The notes: generated from the letters alone by a model not told the origin. DNA of 64,000 nucleotides from Cricetomys ansorgei (GCA_026225945.1 JAMJFZ010003581.1:10856001-10920000), one strand, 5' to 3'. Positions 33,735 through 44,797 are shown, counted from the stretch's first letter. Translations and numbers: made by a program.

Positions 33735-35365
33735 AAAGCTAAGGATCACAGTACCTAAGCCAGGAAGTAACACCTGTTACTACCACTCATGGCTGACTGA
33801 CCAGGGATCCCACTCCCTTCCTGACTGCGCTGCTCTGCTGTTTACTGAGAGCTCTGCTAAAATAAGAACAGAAAGCTGGCTTTGGCAAAGTCAAGGTCCT
33901 TGTGGATCTGCAAGGATGAGTTTCAGTGGAGTGGACTAAATGGACAGCTTGAAACGCTACTGAAAAGACGGGGTGGAAGGCTATTGAGATGGGGAATGCA
34001 GACGGCCTGGTTGAGCAGTTCTGTGGTGTGTGAGAGCATGCCCCCTTAAGACAGCGATGTCCCACTCCGCCCATCCCTCTGTATGCAGTGACCAGTCTGC
34101 TCACCCCACTCCTAAGTAGTTATCTTCCCAGCTACTTTGGCTGTGGAATCAACATTTATGGACAAGGATGCTCTAACCTCCCATCCATGTACTTACAAGA
34201 TTATATACATCAACATCCATCCATAACCCACTCGCCAGGGGTTTTTAAAATATGCTGATGGGAACAATCCAACAACTGGGCGGCCAAACTCTGGCTCAGG
34301 CCAGAGAGGAGGAATACTGGAAGGAGTGCCACAGCCTGGACAAAGCGAGGGTCGGCCTCTGATAAAACGCTGGGTGCTGGTTCCATTGTTACCAGGAGAG
34401 CCCCGGCGGTGGGTATCCATGGGCACACGCTGCGGTGGGAAGGGGGCGGAGCCCCTGCCCGTGGCATGTAGCTTCTCGGTGAGAAGAGGTGGTGGCCGTG
34501 ACTTGAGTGGGGTAGCTGTAGCAGGGAAGCTGAGAACACAGAAGCCGTGGAGCCAGCCTGCGTGCTAAAACCACTCACGCTTCTTTGCGACCAGTAATTC
34601 CCAGCTCTCTTCAGAACCCTCCTATCGAGTTAAAATGGCTCCTGTACTCTTAAACAGCTTGCGGTGGGTGGGCTCTCGGACGACTCCCTGTCACCCACGG
34701 TGATAATTATAACTCCTCCTTACACTCTCGCCCTTGGAGTGTTTCCACGTTCATCCATCCGCCCTGTCAGACTTTAAACAAACGATTCACAGCTGACCGT
34801 ACATCGTAAAATTTATATGCAGAAAAAAAAAAAAAAGGCACAAGAGTTATACATACAGTTTAACAGCACCATTGATAAGAAAAAACACTTTACCAGAGAC
34901 GTCCCGTCTCTGCTCATCCCTTCAGGTAACGGAGCTTGTTCGCAGTGTCTAAAGGATTCCAGGCAGCGAGCCCGGAGCTCTACAGAACTACAGAACGAGA
35001 GAGGTTGGCAGACGAGGGGATGCTGGAAACACATCGACCGAAAGGCACCGGGTAGTCCTGAGATGGGATTTACACTGGAGACGCTGGACAAGGGGCAACA
35101 GAGTTTCAGCCACAAGATGAGGAAATCCTGGGACCCTGACGTGCCTACTGTTACAAACACAAATACGTTAATGATACTGTGGTGAACACATGGAACTCAC
35201 AGAGGGTCCAGCTCCAGCTCTGTCCGCGCACACGAGGTAGACTCGTGCCGCGGGACTTCTGTTAACTCTCTTGACTCTCCTCATCACCTCACAGCATAGA
35301 AACTCCTCATCAACTTGTATACCTCAAATGTACGTACTTAAAGTCTCTTTCTGCAGAGAAATTAA
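33735..35365. other. Intronic sequence, nothing firmly recognised
   Basis: Contains an A14 run at 34823. The open frame starting there reads QKKKKKAQEL, which only superficially recalls a KIF6 segment. No repeat family was recognised. Confidence 0.45.
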
Positions 35366-35367
35366 GA

Positions 35368-35575
35368 GGGTTATGGAGCCAGACCTAGGAGCACGGTATA
35401 GATCTATGGCTCAGTTGACTTACTTTCAGTCTCTTTCAACTTCTCTGACCTTGCCTCTAAAATGGGCCCAGTAGTAAGTGGCCAACAGGGCCACTGGGAG
35501 AGTCAAGTGACACAGCGAGGAAATAATGCCTCTAACACGCAGGATGTTCTGGAAAGCCTAGCTCCCATCAGCAGA
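35368..35575 (+). repeat. MIR SINE
   Basis: GGTTATGGAGCCAGACCTAGG, ACTTACTTTCAG, CTCTGACCTTGCCTCTAAAATGGG and GAGAGTCAAGTGACACAGCG follow the MIR consensus order. Confidence 0.75.
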
Positions 35576-35606
35576 GCCGTGAAGACTGCATTACTTCCCT
35601 GTCACA

Positions 35607-35695
35607 CAGAATGCATGCACATGCATGCACATATACACACACAAGTACATACATGTATACATGCAGAGAGACACACATGTACACACACACACACA
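35607..35695. repeat. Imperfect CA/CATG array
   Basis: CACATGCATGCACATATACAC words followed by (CA)9. Confidence 0.9.
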
Positions 35696-35699
35696 ATTC

Positions 35700-37190
35700 C
35701 CTCACCTTTTTTCCCTTTTTCCCCATAGACAAATTAGATTTATTGGCTCACCATGTGTTCCAAGCTAGGGAGGCAGCAAGTTTTCACTGAATCCATACAC
35801 ATTTAGGGGAAGCTGTTTTTTGTTCTGTTTTGGTTCTTTGCTATGAGCTCCAAGATAAATCTTTATTTTTCTTTCAAAACATATGTGCAAATAAATACTG
35901 GTAGGCGACAGGGACGCTTGCCTCTCTGTCAGGTGACAGGTCTTGGCTATGACACTTCAGACACTGCCTCCAGAGCACAGGGTTGGGAAAGGGCTCTGCT
36001 CCCCACAGGATACCTGGGTCCTGTTTGGAAATGACCCAGCACATCTCAGACTCAGAACCCTGTGAGTTCAATCCTGTGAGGCAGAAGCTGAAGAGGAAGG
36101 CAGGCTTTCTGTTTAGAGAGTCTGTTAGCTGCCTGTCCCTTCACCTACAGAGCCTGGGTACACAGTCCTGCCACCCAAACCCTGGCCATGGAACTGACAC
36201 TGAGGCCCTTTTGGAGCCTCCGCACCCCGGACTACAAACAATCAGAAGCACTTGAAACTTGGGGCCCAACCTGGCAGTGGGAGCCCCAGCACTATTGCTG
36301 AATTAGCTCCCAACCCCAGAAATGCCAGCAGGACCCAGGCTGCTTTCCAGGCTCAGCGTCCTTGTCCACCCACTGTCTTCTCTGGAAGGCCCACACGTGT
36401 ATTTTATCTTAGATTAGACTATTCACAACATAAAAACCCCAGAGGGGCTAGGCTGAGCAAATGACTGTTTTCTGTGGCTGACCTTCAAGACCACTATGCA
36501 GGGGTCTCCATGAAGCCTTCTAGAAGCTTCCTTCCTGCTGATGTCAGTGTCCACTTACTCAGCATGCCTTCTTTGAGCCTTTCTTTGCTCACTGTGGTGG
36601 AAAGGAGGAGACCGAGCCACAGGAGCAGGGGGATGAATCAGTCACAGTTACTAAGGCAAAAAGAAAACACAACTGGCCTTGAGCATGTGCTGTCCTCTTA
36701 ATCCCACCCAGCCCACTAGCTCCGCAGCGCTGGGCCGGTGTGGGACGCCCGTGGCATGTGTGACTTCTGGCACCAGAACCCATTTGATTTATTTAACTGT
36801 GGTGCCACCATTGGGTGGGTCTTCTAAGGTTTATGTGGCTTTCCACTTCAGATTTTCCCTTTGCTCTCCTCCCTGGAGCCCAAGCCCAGCCTCCCTTGCT
36901 TCAGCCTGGCCCGAGCCAGCCCCGAGGATCTTCTAATTGCAGGCTGTCCTTTGTCTCCTTTCATGTGATAGCCCAGGGAACTCCAAGGCAGGTCCTCCTC
37001 CTAGGACTTTAGCCCAGGTGACAGCAAGGGTTTCAAGCAGACCTTTGACCCCCAAAGTCTTGGGCCACTGGCCTATTCCAGGAGTTGTCCATTAAAAGCA
37101 GGAAGTCAGTTAAATTAGAACTGTCCTTGATCCTGCCAAAGATCCACTCTGTGTTCTGACATCTGCAGTCACTTTGGCCGTGGCTAAGTG
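35700..37190. other. Intronic sequence, nothing recognised
   Basis: No repeat family, promoter or exon signal is supported. Confidence 0.45.
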
Positions 37191-37196
37191 GTTTTT

Positions 37197-37244
<48 letters not shown>

Positions 37245-37262
37245 CGCGTGTGTGTTTTTTTC
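37191..37262. repeat. T9-(TG)n-(CG)n-(TG)n-T7 tract
   Basis: A T run (37192-37200) is followed by TG (37201-37236), a GCGCGCGCGCGC core (to about 37248), TG again and a T run. About 55 bp are strictly alternating purine-pyrimidine, a classic Z-DNA-prone composition. Confidence 0.97.
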
Positions 37263-38040
37263 TTCCCCTCATCCTCAGATTCCATATCCCACTGGACCCG
37301 CCCAGCAAGTCCTTAAATTGTAGCTGGGCTAATCCTGGCCCTTTCAAGCAAACAGAATCATGGCAAATGACACTGCTTTTTATGGTGACCTTTATCACCC
37401 TGGTGGCAGAGAACGTGGAGGAAGGACTCCTTCCCATCTGCTCCAGCCTGCTCAATGATCGGAGCACTGAGAGCAAGGACACCACTGTAAGGGACGGGAG
37501 GGCAGGGAGCATCCATGTGCCAGCTCCTGAGGTGACAAAGGGAAAGGCAGAGAGACGATGTGGGGGCGTTAAGCCCGCTTCTCATTTAATCTGCTCATAA
37601 TCTGGAAGGAAGAGCGTTGGGGGCAGAGATGACCGCCACAGAGCCTGCCCAAGGAGCTTGCTGGAATGCCAACACTGCAGTCAGTTTCCCTGGCAGAGAA
37701 CCCCGTGAGTGGTTAGCAATGTCTTCCAAGGGTGTGAGGAAGAGAGGCCCAAGGCTGGAGATTTGCCCTCCCTGCCTTTCAAGTGCCTTCCAAAACATTC
37801 TTCCTCACTAAATCCTCCCTACAGCAGGGGAGGGAGGTAAGATGGCGTCTCAGGAGCCCCTTCTGATCTTGCTCGGAGACGGTCCACATCTCTGTGCGCG
37901 TGTGTGTGTGTGGTGTATATACCCGTCCATACGGGTGTGTGTACCTGTTCACGAATCTATGTGCAAGTGTGTTAAGGCCAAAGTCAATGTGGGGTGTCTT
38001 CCTTAGTCACCCTCCACCTAGTTTTTTGTTTGGTTAGTTT
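37262..38040. other. Intronic sequence, nothing firmly recognised
   Basis: A short GT tract lies at 37896-37915. A plus-strand frame at 37202-37600 starts inside the GT array and is not supported as coding. Confidence 0.45.
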
Positions 38041-38042
38041 TC

Positions 38043-38175
38043 AAGGACAGGGTCTCTCTGTTGTAACTCCAGCTGTCCTGGAATTCACTCTATAGACCAG
38101 GCTGGCCTCGAACTCACAGAGTTCCGCCTGCCTCTGCTTCCTGAGTGTTGGGATTAAAGGCATGGGCTGCCTCTG
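38043..38175 (-). repeat. B1 SINE, minus strand
   Basis: GACAGGGTCTCTCTGTTG, ATAGACCAGGCTGGCCTCGAACTC and GTTGGGATTAAAGGCATGG are reversed B1. Its 5' head runs into the CGG tract. Confidence 0.93.
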
Positions 38176-38223
38176 CCGCCTCTGCCGCCCTCTGCCGCCG
38201 CCGCCGCCGCCGCCACCACCACC
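38166..38223. repeat. (GCC)n trinucleotide tract at B1 head
   Basis: Three CTGCC(T/G)CC words lead to seven GCC units (about 38194-38214) and four ACC units. On the minus strand this is GGT then GGC repeats immediately before the B1 body. Confidence 0.93.
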
Positions 38224-38231
38224 CAGCAGCA

Positions 38232-38420
38232 CCTTAGTTTTTGAGGCCAGGTGGTTCAGCTAGGTTAGCCAGCTGGTGAAGTCCAGGCACCTGCCTGTCT
38301 CTACCTCTCAAGCTCTGGGGTAACAGACACCCCCCTACTTCTCCCAGCTTTTATGTGGGAGCTAGGGATCCAACCTCAAGTTCTGATCCTCACACAAGCC
38401 TTCTCGGCAGCTCCAGTCCG
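38232..38420 (-). repeat. B4-type SINE fragment, minus strand
   Basis: AGGCACCTGCCTGTCTCTACC, TTTTATGTGGGAGCTAGGGATCC and AACCTCAAGTTCTGATCC followed by CTCGGCAGCTCC are the reversed B4 layout. Confidence 0.6.
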
Positions 38421-38424
38421 TGTC

Positions 38425-38878
38425 TCTTTGCAATCTCAGCCCTCTGTCCGCTGTCCAGCGCGTTTGCTCAGTACAGCACCCGTGGCTCCCTTGCTCCCCA
38501 TGCTGGGTTAAGCTGCTGACTTGCCCCTTGTCCCAGAGTCTCTGGTTGTGGCCCTCATTGTCCCCTTACCACTTTTAGGACATTCTTGTTCAAGATATGA
38601 TTCCTGAGACTGCTGGATGACTAATCATCCTTTGGGTCTTCATAAGCCTCCTGAATTTCTTGTGATTCACCTTGAAAGATTGTCTCTATCCCTCCCCCAG
38701 CTCTTCTTCAACACTTATCTCCCCTCCTCCCTCCCATTCCCAGGTCCATTCCTTCTAACTGAGGCACACGCACAGGGATGGAATTTTCTTCCAGTTGTTC
38801 ACAGGAAGCCACTCACATGTATCTCATGCATTTCGAAGAATTGCTAAGTTTTCTTGCCTGTAAAAACGTTGCACCGGT
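38425..38878. other. Intronic sequence, nothing recognised
   Basis: A C/T-rich block at 38690-38745; no gene is supported. Confidence 0.45.
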
Positions 38879-38879
38879 G

Positions 38880-39062
38880 GCTGGAGAGACAGCTAGGTTG
38901 TTAAGAGCACTGGCTGCTTTTCTTTTAGAAGCTTTGGGCTCCCAGCAGCCACAGGGCAATTCACAACTGCCTGTAACTCAAGTTCCGGAGAATCCAGCGC
39001 CCTCTTCTGGCTTCTGTGGGCACTGCTAGAGCAAACGAACATGTAAACTACAAATAAATATT
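38880..39062 (+). repeat. B2-type SINE
   Basis: GGCTGGAGAGACAGCTAGG, GTTAAGAGCACTGGCTGC, ACTGCCTGTAACTCAAGTTCC and GCCCTCTTCTGGCTTCTG give the full B2 order with an AAATAAATA tail. Confidence 0.92.
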
Positions 39063-39685
39063 TAGCACCTTGTATTGAAAACCATGCAAAGGTATATACT
39101 CCCACGCCTGCCTGTGGCCTGGCATTGGTGTGCAGTCTTATATTTTATCAGAGCCCTTATGTTACTTACCATTTCAAAAGTTTCCTAGCAGCAAACTATA
39201 CCCTCCAAGCCCCTCCCCTCCTCTGGAAGCCACCTCCCTCCGCCCTACAGTCTTCAACACTTCCTATTGGTCTTCTTTTCTTCACCCTCTCCTTCAGTCA
39301 GAGAGAACTGGAGCCCTGCATGAAGACATATCTCCCAAAGAAAATATATTTCTGGCTCTCTGTGCACAAAATCACTTTTCAGCATGGGTAACACAAGCCT
39401 TCATCCTTTTGCTTTGGTCAATTTTGAAGCAATAGCTTAAGCAGTAGTAGGTTGTGTGAGAACAGCCAGGAAAATAAGCTGAGGCTCACATGCCCCAGAC
39501 TAAAGGAAATCAGACAGCAGGCCCAAGACAGGAGCAGAAGCTCTCCACACCCTAGAGTCTTCTTTCCACTCATTTTCCCTGGGACCCTGTGTTAGGGTCG
39601 GGAGAGTTTCCAAATGCTCCGAGTTACATTCCGTAGCAAAATAAGGGATTCAGTCGTAGGATGATTTTAAAAAGGAGACCATCAA

Positions 39686-39920
39686 GGGGCTCTTGCCTAG
39701 AGACACGGTTCAGTACTTAAGAGCCCTGGCTTCTGTTCTAGAGGACTTGGGGTTCAGGTCCCAGCACCCACATCGTGGCTCACAACCATCTGTAACTCCA
39801 GTTCCAGGGGATCTGATGCTCTCTTCTTGGGCTCTGTGGATACCAGGCACTCATGTGGTACACAGACATACATACAAGCAAACAGCCATATATAATGAAA
39901 TAAATAAATGTTTAAATGAA
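39686..39920 (+). repeat. B2-type SINE
   Basis: CAGTACTTAAGAGCCCTGG, GGTTCAGGTCCCAGCACCCAC, ATCTGTAACTCCAGTTCC and GATGCTCTCTTCTTGGGC are followed by an AATAAATAAATG tail. Confidence 0.92.
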
Positions 39921-39924
39921 AAGG

Positions 39925-40460
39925 GGCTCAGTGTTCCTGCCTTTAAAATCTGTTGCTTTCGAACTAACCTTCTAAGACCAGTTTTGAACATCCCTCGCTG
40001 GCTGTTCTTTCTGTCTAAGCACCCTTAATCACTACCTTAAAAAAAGGACCAGATGTTCTATGTTTGGGACTTGTAAATATTTTCCAGATAGCCATCTGAA
40101 AACCCAGTGTTGTGTTTGGGGGACACATCTGTAAGGTTTAAATAGTTCTGTGACTCACCAAGCCAGGAGGCTTCTCAGAGCCATCTACGTTTCCTGAGAT
40201 TTCTGTGTTGGGACCTATGCTCTAAAATTCCCCCTTAAGCAAACGGAGCAGTAGAAAAGAGCACAACAGGGTCAGAAGGCCTCAGGCTCGGTGAGGACCT
40301 GATTCTAAAGCACTGGGAGGAAGATGAGGTCCTGTCTGAGCTCCGGAGGCCCTGGTAGCTGTCAACAGGTTGCGGAGTTTCTCTTTGCTCTTCCTGAAAG
40401 CATGATACTTTCAAGCTGTTTTGTTTTGTTTTTTTTTTTCTTAATGAAAAGCTTCTTGGA
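39925..40460. other. Intronic sequence, nothing recognised
   Basis: A T-rich run at 40420-40441 directly precedes the minisatellite. Confidence 0.45.
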
Positions 40461-40463
40461 GTT

Positions 40464-41100
40464 GGGGTTTATAGCTAACACTGAGCTATAGGACATGGTG
40501 GTGTGTGGTAGAGATTGGGGTTCACAGCTAACAGTGGGCTGTAGGGCATGGTGGTGTGTAGTAGAGAGTCGGGGTTCACAGCTAACAGTGGGCTGTAGGA
40601 CATGGTGGTGTGTGGTAGAGATTGGGGTTCACAGCTAACAGTGGGCTGTAGGGCATGGTGGTGTGTAGTAGAGAGTTGGGGTTCACAGCTAACAGTGGGC
40701 TGTAGGGCATGGTGGTGTGTGGTAGAGATTGGGGTTCACAGCTAACAGTGAGCTGTAGGGCATGGTGGTGTGTAGTAGAGAGTCGGGGTTCACAGCTAAC
40801 AGTGGGCTGTAGGACATGGTGGTGTGTGGTAGAGATTGGGGTTCACAGCTAACAGTGGGCTGTAGGGCATGGTGGTGTGTAGTAGAGAGTTGGGGTTCAC
40901 AGCTAACAGTGGGTTGTAGGGCATGGTGGTGTGTGGTAGAGATTGGGGTTCACAGCTAACAGTGAGCTGTAGGGCATGGTGGTGTGTGGTAGAGAGTCGG
41001 GGTTCACAGCTAACAGTGGGCTGTAGGGCATGGTGGTATGTAGTAGAGATTGGGGTTCACAGCTAAAAGGGGGCTGTAGGACATGGTGGTGTGTAATAAG
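40464..41100 (+). repeat. 53/54-bp minisatellite with 214-bp higher-order repeat
   Basis: Twelve units begin GGGGTT(C/T)A(C/T)AGCTAAC at 40464, 40517, 40571, 40624, 40678, 40731, 40785, 40838, 40892, 40945, 40999 and 41052. Lengths mostly alternate 53 (ending GTAGAGATT) and 54 (ending GTAGAGAGTY), which makes a 107-bp dimer. Variant bases repeat every 214 bp: 40571-40784 and 40785-40998 differ at only two positions. The first unit and the last are the most diverged. Confidence 0.97.
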
Positions 41101-41229
41101 AACAGTGCTGAGTTTCAGCATCACATGGTTCAGGGTGTGGACGGGCGGCGGCACGGTGGTAGAGGGAGGACCGGGAACACACGTGTCACATCCCTGTAGT
41201 GTCGCAGTGGGCTCTACCAAAAACAAAAG

Positions 41230-41320
41230 CCATGGGCTGGGTGTGGTGGGGAACAGCTGTGATCTCAGCCCGTGGGAGGTGGAGGCAGGGTCATGAATTC
41301 CAGGTCATCCATATATATTG
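41230..41320 (+). repeat. B1-type SINE fragment
   Basis: CCATGGGCTGGGTGTGGTGG, TGATCTCAGCCCGTGGGAGG and TGGAGGCAGGGTCATGAATTCC are the head half of a diverged B1. Confidence 0.7.
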
Positions 41321-41324
41321 TTCC

Positions 41325-41458
41325 CCAGCATAGCATACAGCCCAGGCTGGTCTTGAACTCCTTCAATAGCTAGAGATAACCTTGAACTTCTGATCTTCTG
41401 ACCGCTCCCTCCCAGATAGTAGGATTGCAGTGCAGGTGTGTGACACCACATCTGGCTT
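41325..41458 (-). repeat. B1-type SINE, minus strand
   Basis: GCCCAGGCTGGTCTTGAACTCC, CCTTGAACTTCTGATC and AGTAGGATTGCAGTGCAGG are reversed B1, tail-to-tail with the plus-strand fragment. Confidence 0.75.
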
Positions 41459-41459
41459 A

Positions 41460-41795
41460 TACAATGCTGGGGTCAAGCACAGGGCTTCCCAGCCCCAAAT
41501 GGAAAGTTAGATTATCAACAGACAGCCTAGAGAAGTTTGACTGATTTGGAAAGCCCCTTAACATAGATAGCATTCACAAGAAATGTCTTCATCCCTCTCA
41601 CTGGTCAGTTTCTCTCGTCGTCCACCCTTTGTCTGCCCTTCCACCTGGGATCTGGAACCTCTCCCAGGGATACTGTACCGTACTGAAGGATGCTTCCGGA
41701 TGGGGTCCAGATGTTGCACCTCCCAGCCGCACCCCCGCACCCCCTGCTGCACACACACCCCTCTATCTGTGGCACAGCAAGCTCAGTGCAATTAT
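41460..41795. other. Intronic sequence, nothing recognised
   Basis: No repeat family or exon signal was recognised. Confidence 0.4.
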
Positions 41796-41799
41796 TTGT

Positions 41800-41920
41800 T
41801 TACTCTTCTCTGTCCCTGGCTAGACTCTGAGCACTTTAAACATCACCACCAAAGCTTTAATCTACCTGTCCAATTTCACATCTCTGTTGCATGCCTAGCA
41901 CTGTGCCAAAGATAAACAAA
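41800..41920 (+). repeat. MIR/L2-like fragment
   Basis: CTAGACTCTGAGCACTTTAAAC, ATCTCTGTTGCATGCCTAGC and ACTGTGCCAAAGATAAAC match the shared MIR/L2 3' wording. Confidence 0.55.
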
Positions 41921-41924
41921 CACC

Positions 41925-43705
41925 TCCCGAGGGAAGGAAAACAGCTGTCTGAGAGGTGAGCTCTCAGATGCGGAGTCCTACTCCGCTTACTCTTTCTCGT
42001 GTTTACAATGTGTGCGTAAAGACAAGAGCAGCTCACAGGGAGGGGTGCCTGTGTCCTAAACCAAAAGAGGGGAAGCAGAGCAGACATGTCTCCTCAATAC
42101 AGAAGAGCTGTTCCTAAGTTTGGGAGATGACCCGACTTGAGTGTATCTGTATAATCTGAAAAGAGTCCGCTGTAGTCTGTGAGCAAGAAGGAGAGGGGCG
42201 GCCAGGCCGATCAGGGGCCTTCGGTAGCGTGCTTCACGCAGCAGTCTTCAGGGACATTTCTGCAGAATCTAGTCCCTGCTTTCCCTCCAGATAAGCAGCT
42301 GAGGTCCACCGCCTCATCGTCTTCGCAGCCCGGAAGACTAGTTGCCAGGTTTTAGCTGTTTACACCTGCGTCTACCCAGCCTTGGCCACCGCAGTCAAAC
42401 CAGCACATTCCAGAACGCATCCTCTCGGGTAGTAGGGGCACGGGTGTCGTCTTCCTGGTGGCATGCAGACATGTCTTCTCAATTATCCAGTTTTCAAAAA
42501 GCAGTGACTCATATTTACCGCGTTACACCGACGGGTCAAGTTTTGTAGCAGAACCTTCTAGATTCTCTAAGACCGTGGCCTCTAGATCTTTCCTGCTCCC
42601 ACAACCCTCTCAGGGATGACCCCGAGACTGACTGTCTAGCTGATTGTAAGCCCTCCCCAGACTGACTGCCTTAAGAATGCCATAAGCACTGTCCTCATTA
42701 GAAAAAAGCAGGGCTGGAGGAGAGGCAGCCAGACGACGAAGTTTCTCGCTCACTCCGAGCTCCAATACAACCCCACAGTGGAAGCCTCATCTGGGGGGAG
42801 GCAGCCTGAAGGTCCCACAGAAAGCTCCAGTGTGGCGTCTGGGGAGCTAACTCCGCAGCGGGGAAGCACACATCATTACAACTGGGCACAGCCCAGAGAC
42901 AGAGGGGAGGCAGGGAGAGTGTTCCTTGGCTCCTGTTGGGTTCCACTGGGGAGACGTGCCCCATGTGAATATCTCCTGGGCACTGGAGCTGATCGTGGGG
43001 AGTCTCGCACCAACCACTTCCCGCTAGGTTCAGGAGTGTGTGGGACAGATGGAGACAGAAATGAGCCATGACTACAGAGGGCGGGGCCCCGCGGACATCA
43101 CCGCATCACCAGTCAGACATTCCTCGTGATGCTATTTTTATCGTAGCAATCATGAAATTGGTGTCAGATGGGCTGGTCCAGTCCCTCGGGCTGAGCACAG
43201 GAGATGGTGCTCAGCGGGGTTCTTTCCAGGGAAGAGGGGATGCTGCACGGAGGCCTTTAAGGATGTGTCTCCCAAAGCCCAGCTTTCCCTGGGAGCCTCT
43301 CCAGACTGTGTTCCTGTGACAGTAACAACAGGCTCATCACCCCGCCCACTTCAGTCCTGGCCCTGTGAACTTAGCAGACTAACAGGGACAGGTTGGGTAT
43401 CTTCTAAACGCAGTCCTTGAAGAAAACCCTGAGGAGGCAGACAAATACACGATCTGTGGCCCCGGAGGAATTTGCGTTTCTCTGGAAAGGAGTGCCACAT
43501 CCAGAGACAGTATGTGCTGGACTGACTGTGCGAGACAAAGGGGTCTGGTGGAGGGAGACTCTGCTCTGCTCTCCAAACCCTCAGGAGAAGCTTTGGGGTG
43601 GGGATGACAGCTGGCTCCGGCAAGGATCAGCAGAGGTATTGGATCACAGAAGAGAAAGGGCCTCCTGGACGGGCTGGGGAGGGAATGGCAGGAAAGAAAC
43701 CTTAA
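41925..43705. other. Mostly unique intronic sequence
   Basis: GC-moderate. No repeat family or exon signal with protein support was recognised. Confidence 0.45.
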
Positions 43706-43710
43706 TATAA

Positions 43711-43906
43711 GAGTGCTGACCCAGCGTGCACCATGCCCTGAGTTCCTTTCCTAACACCACATAAACCAAGGGTGGCAGCACAGACCTGTAATCCCGATCA
43801 ATACTGGGGAGGTGGAGGCAGGAGGATCAGAGAAGTTCATGGTCATCCTTGGCAATGTAGCGTGATCAAGGTCAGACTCGGCTACATGAGATCCCATCTC
43901 AAGAAA
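43711..43906 (+). repeat. B4 SINE (ID head plus B1 body)
   Basis: GTGCTGACCCAGCGTGCACC and GCCCTGAGTTCC make an ID-like head. GGGTGGCAGCACAGACCTGTAATCC, GGTGGAGGCAGGAGG and GAGATCCCATCTCAAGAAAA are B1-like. Confidence 0.75.
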
Positions 43907-43909
43907 AAC

Positions 43910-44660
43910 ACCCTGTAGGTTTATCCAAAGCCTGGCTGTGAGTTGGGCTTCTTAAGGGACCCAATTGTACATCTGTACTGGCCATTGCCCTTGGAGGCTG
44001 CTCAGTAGGCAAGCTGCTGCAAGAAGCCACCTAGGCCTCCTTTCTGAGGCTGGGCTGCAGAATCTGTGCTCAGAGCAGAGCCAAGCTGTGAGGGTTGGCC
44101 CGCCTCCTGTGGCAGTGGCAAATTAGGGTGTTAAAGTTGGACATAAACAGGGACCTCCCAGCATGGGCTTCAGGATGGAGCATCTAAGTAACTCCTGGCT
44201 AAGGGCCAGGACCCCCTTCGCCGGCCACAGGAAATAAGGCTGAATCGTTAAACAGAAGCTAGATGCATAAGAGCAGAACTTTCTAGACTCCATAGCTTCC
44301 AATCTGGACTCCAATGCCTGGAAATTCAGAGAGAAGTTTAACAAGGTGAAATGGGGAGTAAGCAGAAAACAGGAAGAACTGTGCCACCAAGGGATGGCGG
44401 GAAGTAGTTTCATAGACGTGCTCCCCATCTGGGGCCTGCAGGCCTGGTTCTCATTTCCTCTGACCAGGCATTCCAAGCCCCCGCCGCCGCTCCCCCCCCG
44501 CCACTCCCTTGAGTCATGTGGACTCGCAGTCCAGGCTCTCTTGTCAGGCACCACCTGTCTGGCCACCGCCTCTCTGCCTCGGGCTTCTGGGACCCAGGGC
44601 TGGCTTTGTGGTCTGAATAGAGTGGCAGCAAAATTGAAGACATCCTGATGAGGTGACCAA
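43910..44660 (+). other. Kif6: Intronic sequence just upstream of the Kif6 exon
   Basis: No named repeat. GC-rich around 44470-44530 (CCCCCGCCGCCGCTCCCC). An antisense frame (44123-44851) crosses it. Confidence 0.5.
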
Positions 44661-44663
44661 AGC

Positions 44664-44688
44664 CATCCCCTTGTGTGTTTCCAAACAG
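44664..44688 (+). other. Kif6: Kif6 splice acceptor
   Basis: A pyrimidine-rich stretch (CCATCCCCTTGTGTGTTTCC) followed by AAACAG lies directly before the coding sequence. The phase leaves GG as bases 2-3 of a Gly codon. Confidence 0.9.
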
Positions 44689-44797
44689 GGATGAGGGAAG
44701 AGATGTCACTGGGACGCCAGGAGGCCTTTGAAATCTTCAAGAGGGACCACGCCGACAGTGTGACCATCGATGACAACAAGCAGATTCTGAAGCAGAG
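44689..44797 (+). CDS. Kif6: Kif6 internal exon (first of two in window), kinesin-like protein KIF6
   Basis: This 109-nt exon encodes part of KIF6, a kinesin-9 family microtubule motor. KIF6 is linked in the literature to motile cilia and ependymal or neuronal cells (family knowledge). It starts with two bases of a split Gly codon, then reads MREEMSLGRQEAFEIF, then KRDHADSVTIDDNKQILKQ, and ends on AG of a split Arg codon. I recognise this as the KIF6 stalk just C-terminal to the motor and neck, around human residues 549-585 (numbering from memory). It has no nucleotide-binding motif, as expected outside the motor domain. It is preceded by a pyrimidine-rich CAG acceptor and followed by GTAAGG. 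Its phase matches the exon at 53471, which completes the Arg codon and continues the same protein. The exon length is not a multiple of three. An unrelated 242-codon frame runs over it on the opposite strand. Confidence 0.95.

Larger units (their letters stand above)
1..44688 (+). other. Kif6: Kif6 intron (3' part of a very large upstream intron)
   Basis: No earlier KIF6 exon was recognised here. I looked for the segment expected just before this exon (SSAPSQAQDFSILGK-like, then LLHKK) and saw none. Human KIF6 spans several hundred kb with 20-odd exons, so an intron of this size is unremarkable. A missed short exon cannot be excluded by eye. Confidence 0.75.

Noticed and set aside
34817..35185. 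Frame beginning QKKKKKAQEL, superficially like a KIF6 segment (KKKAQEAL)
   Set aside because: The lysines come from an A14 run. The residues after it do not follow KIF6, and there is no acceptor directly upstream.
37370..37490. Possible exon reading LLPICSSLLNDRSTESKD with a GTAAGG after it
   Set aside because: There is no acceptor and no continuous similarity to the KIF6 LLNDKK segment. The frame starts in a GT array.
40464..41226. Regular repeats considered as a CRISPR-like array or a repeat protein (antisense frame with HTTMPYSPLLAVNP)
   Set aside because: There are no distinct spacers between repeats, the sequence is from a rodent nuclear genome, and the 53/54-bp period shifts frame. 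It is a minisatellite.
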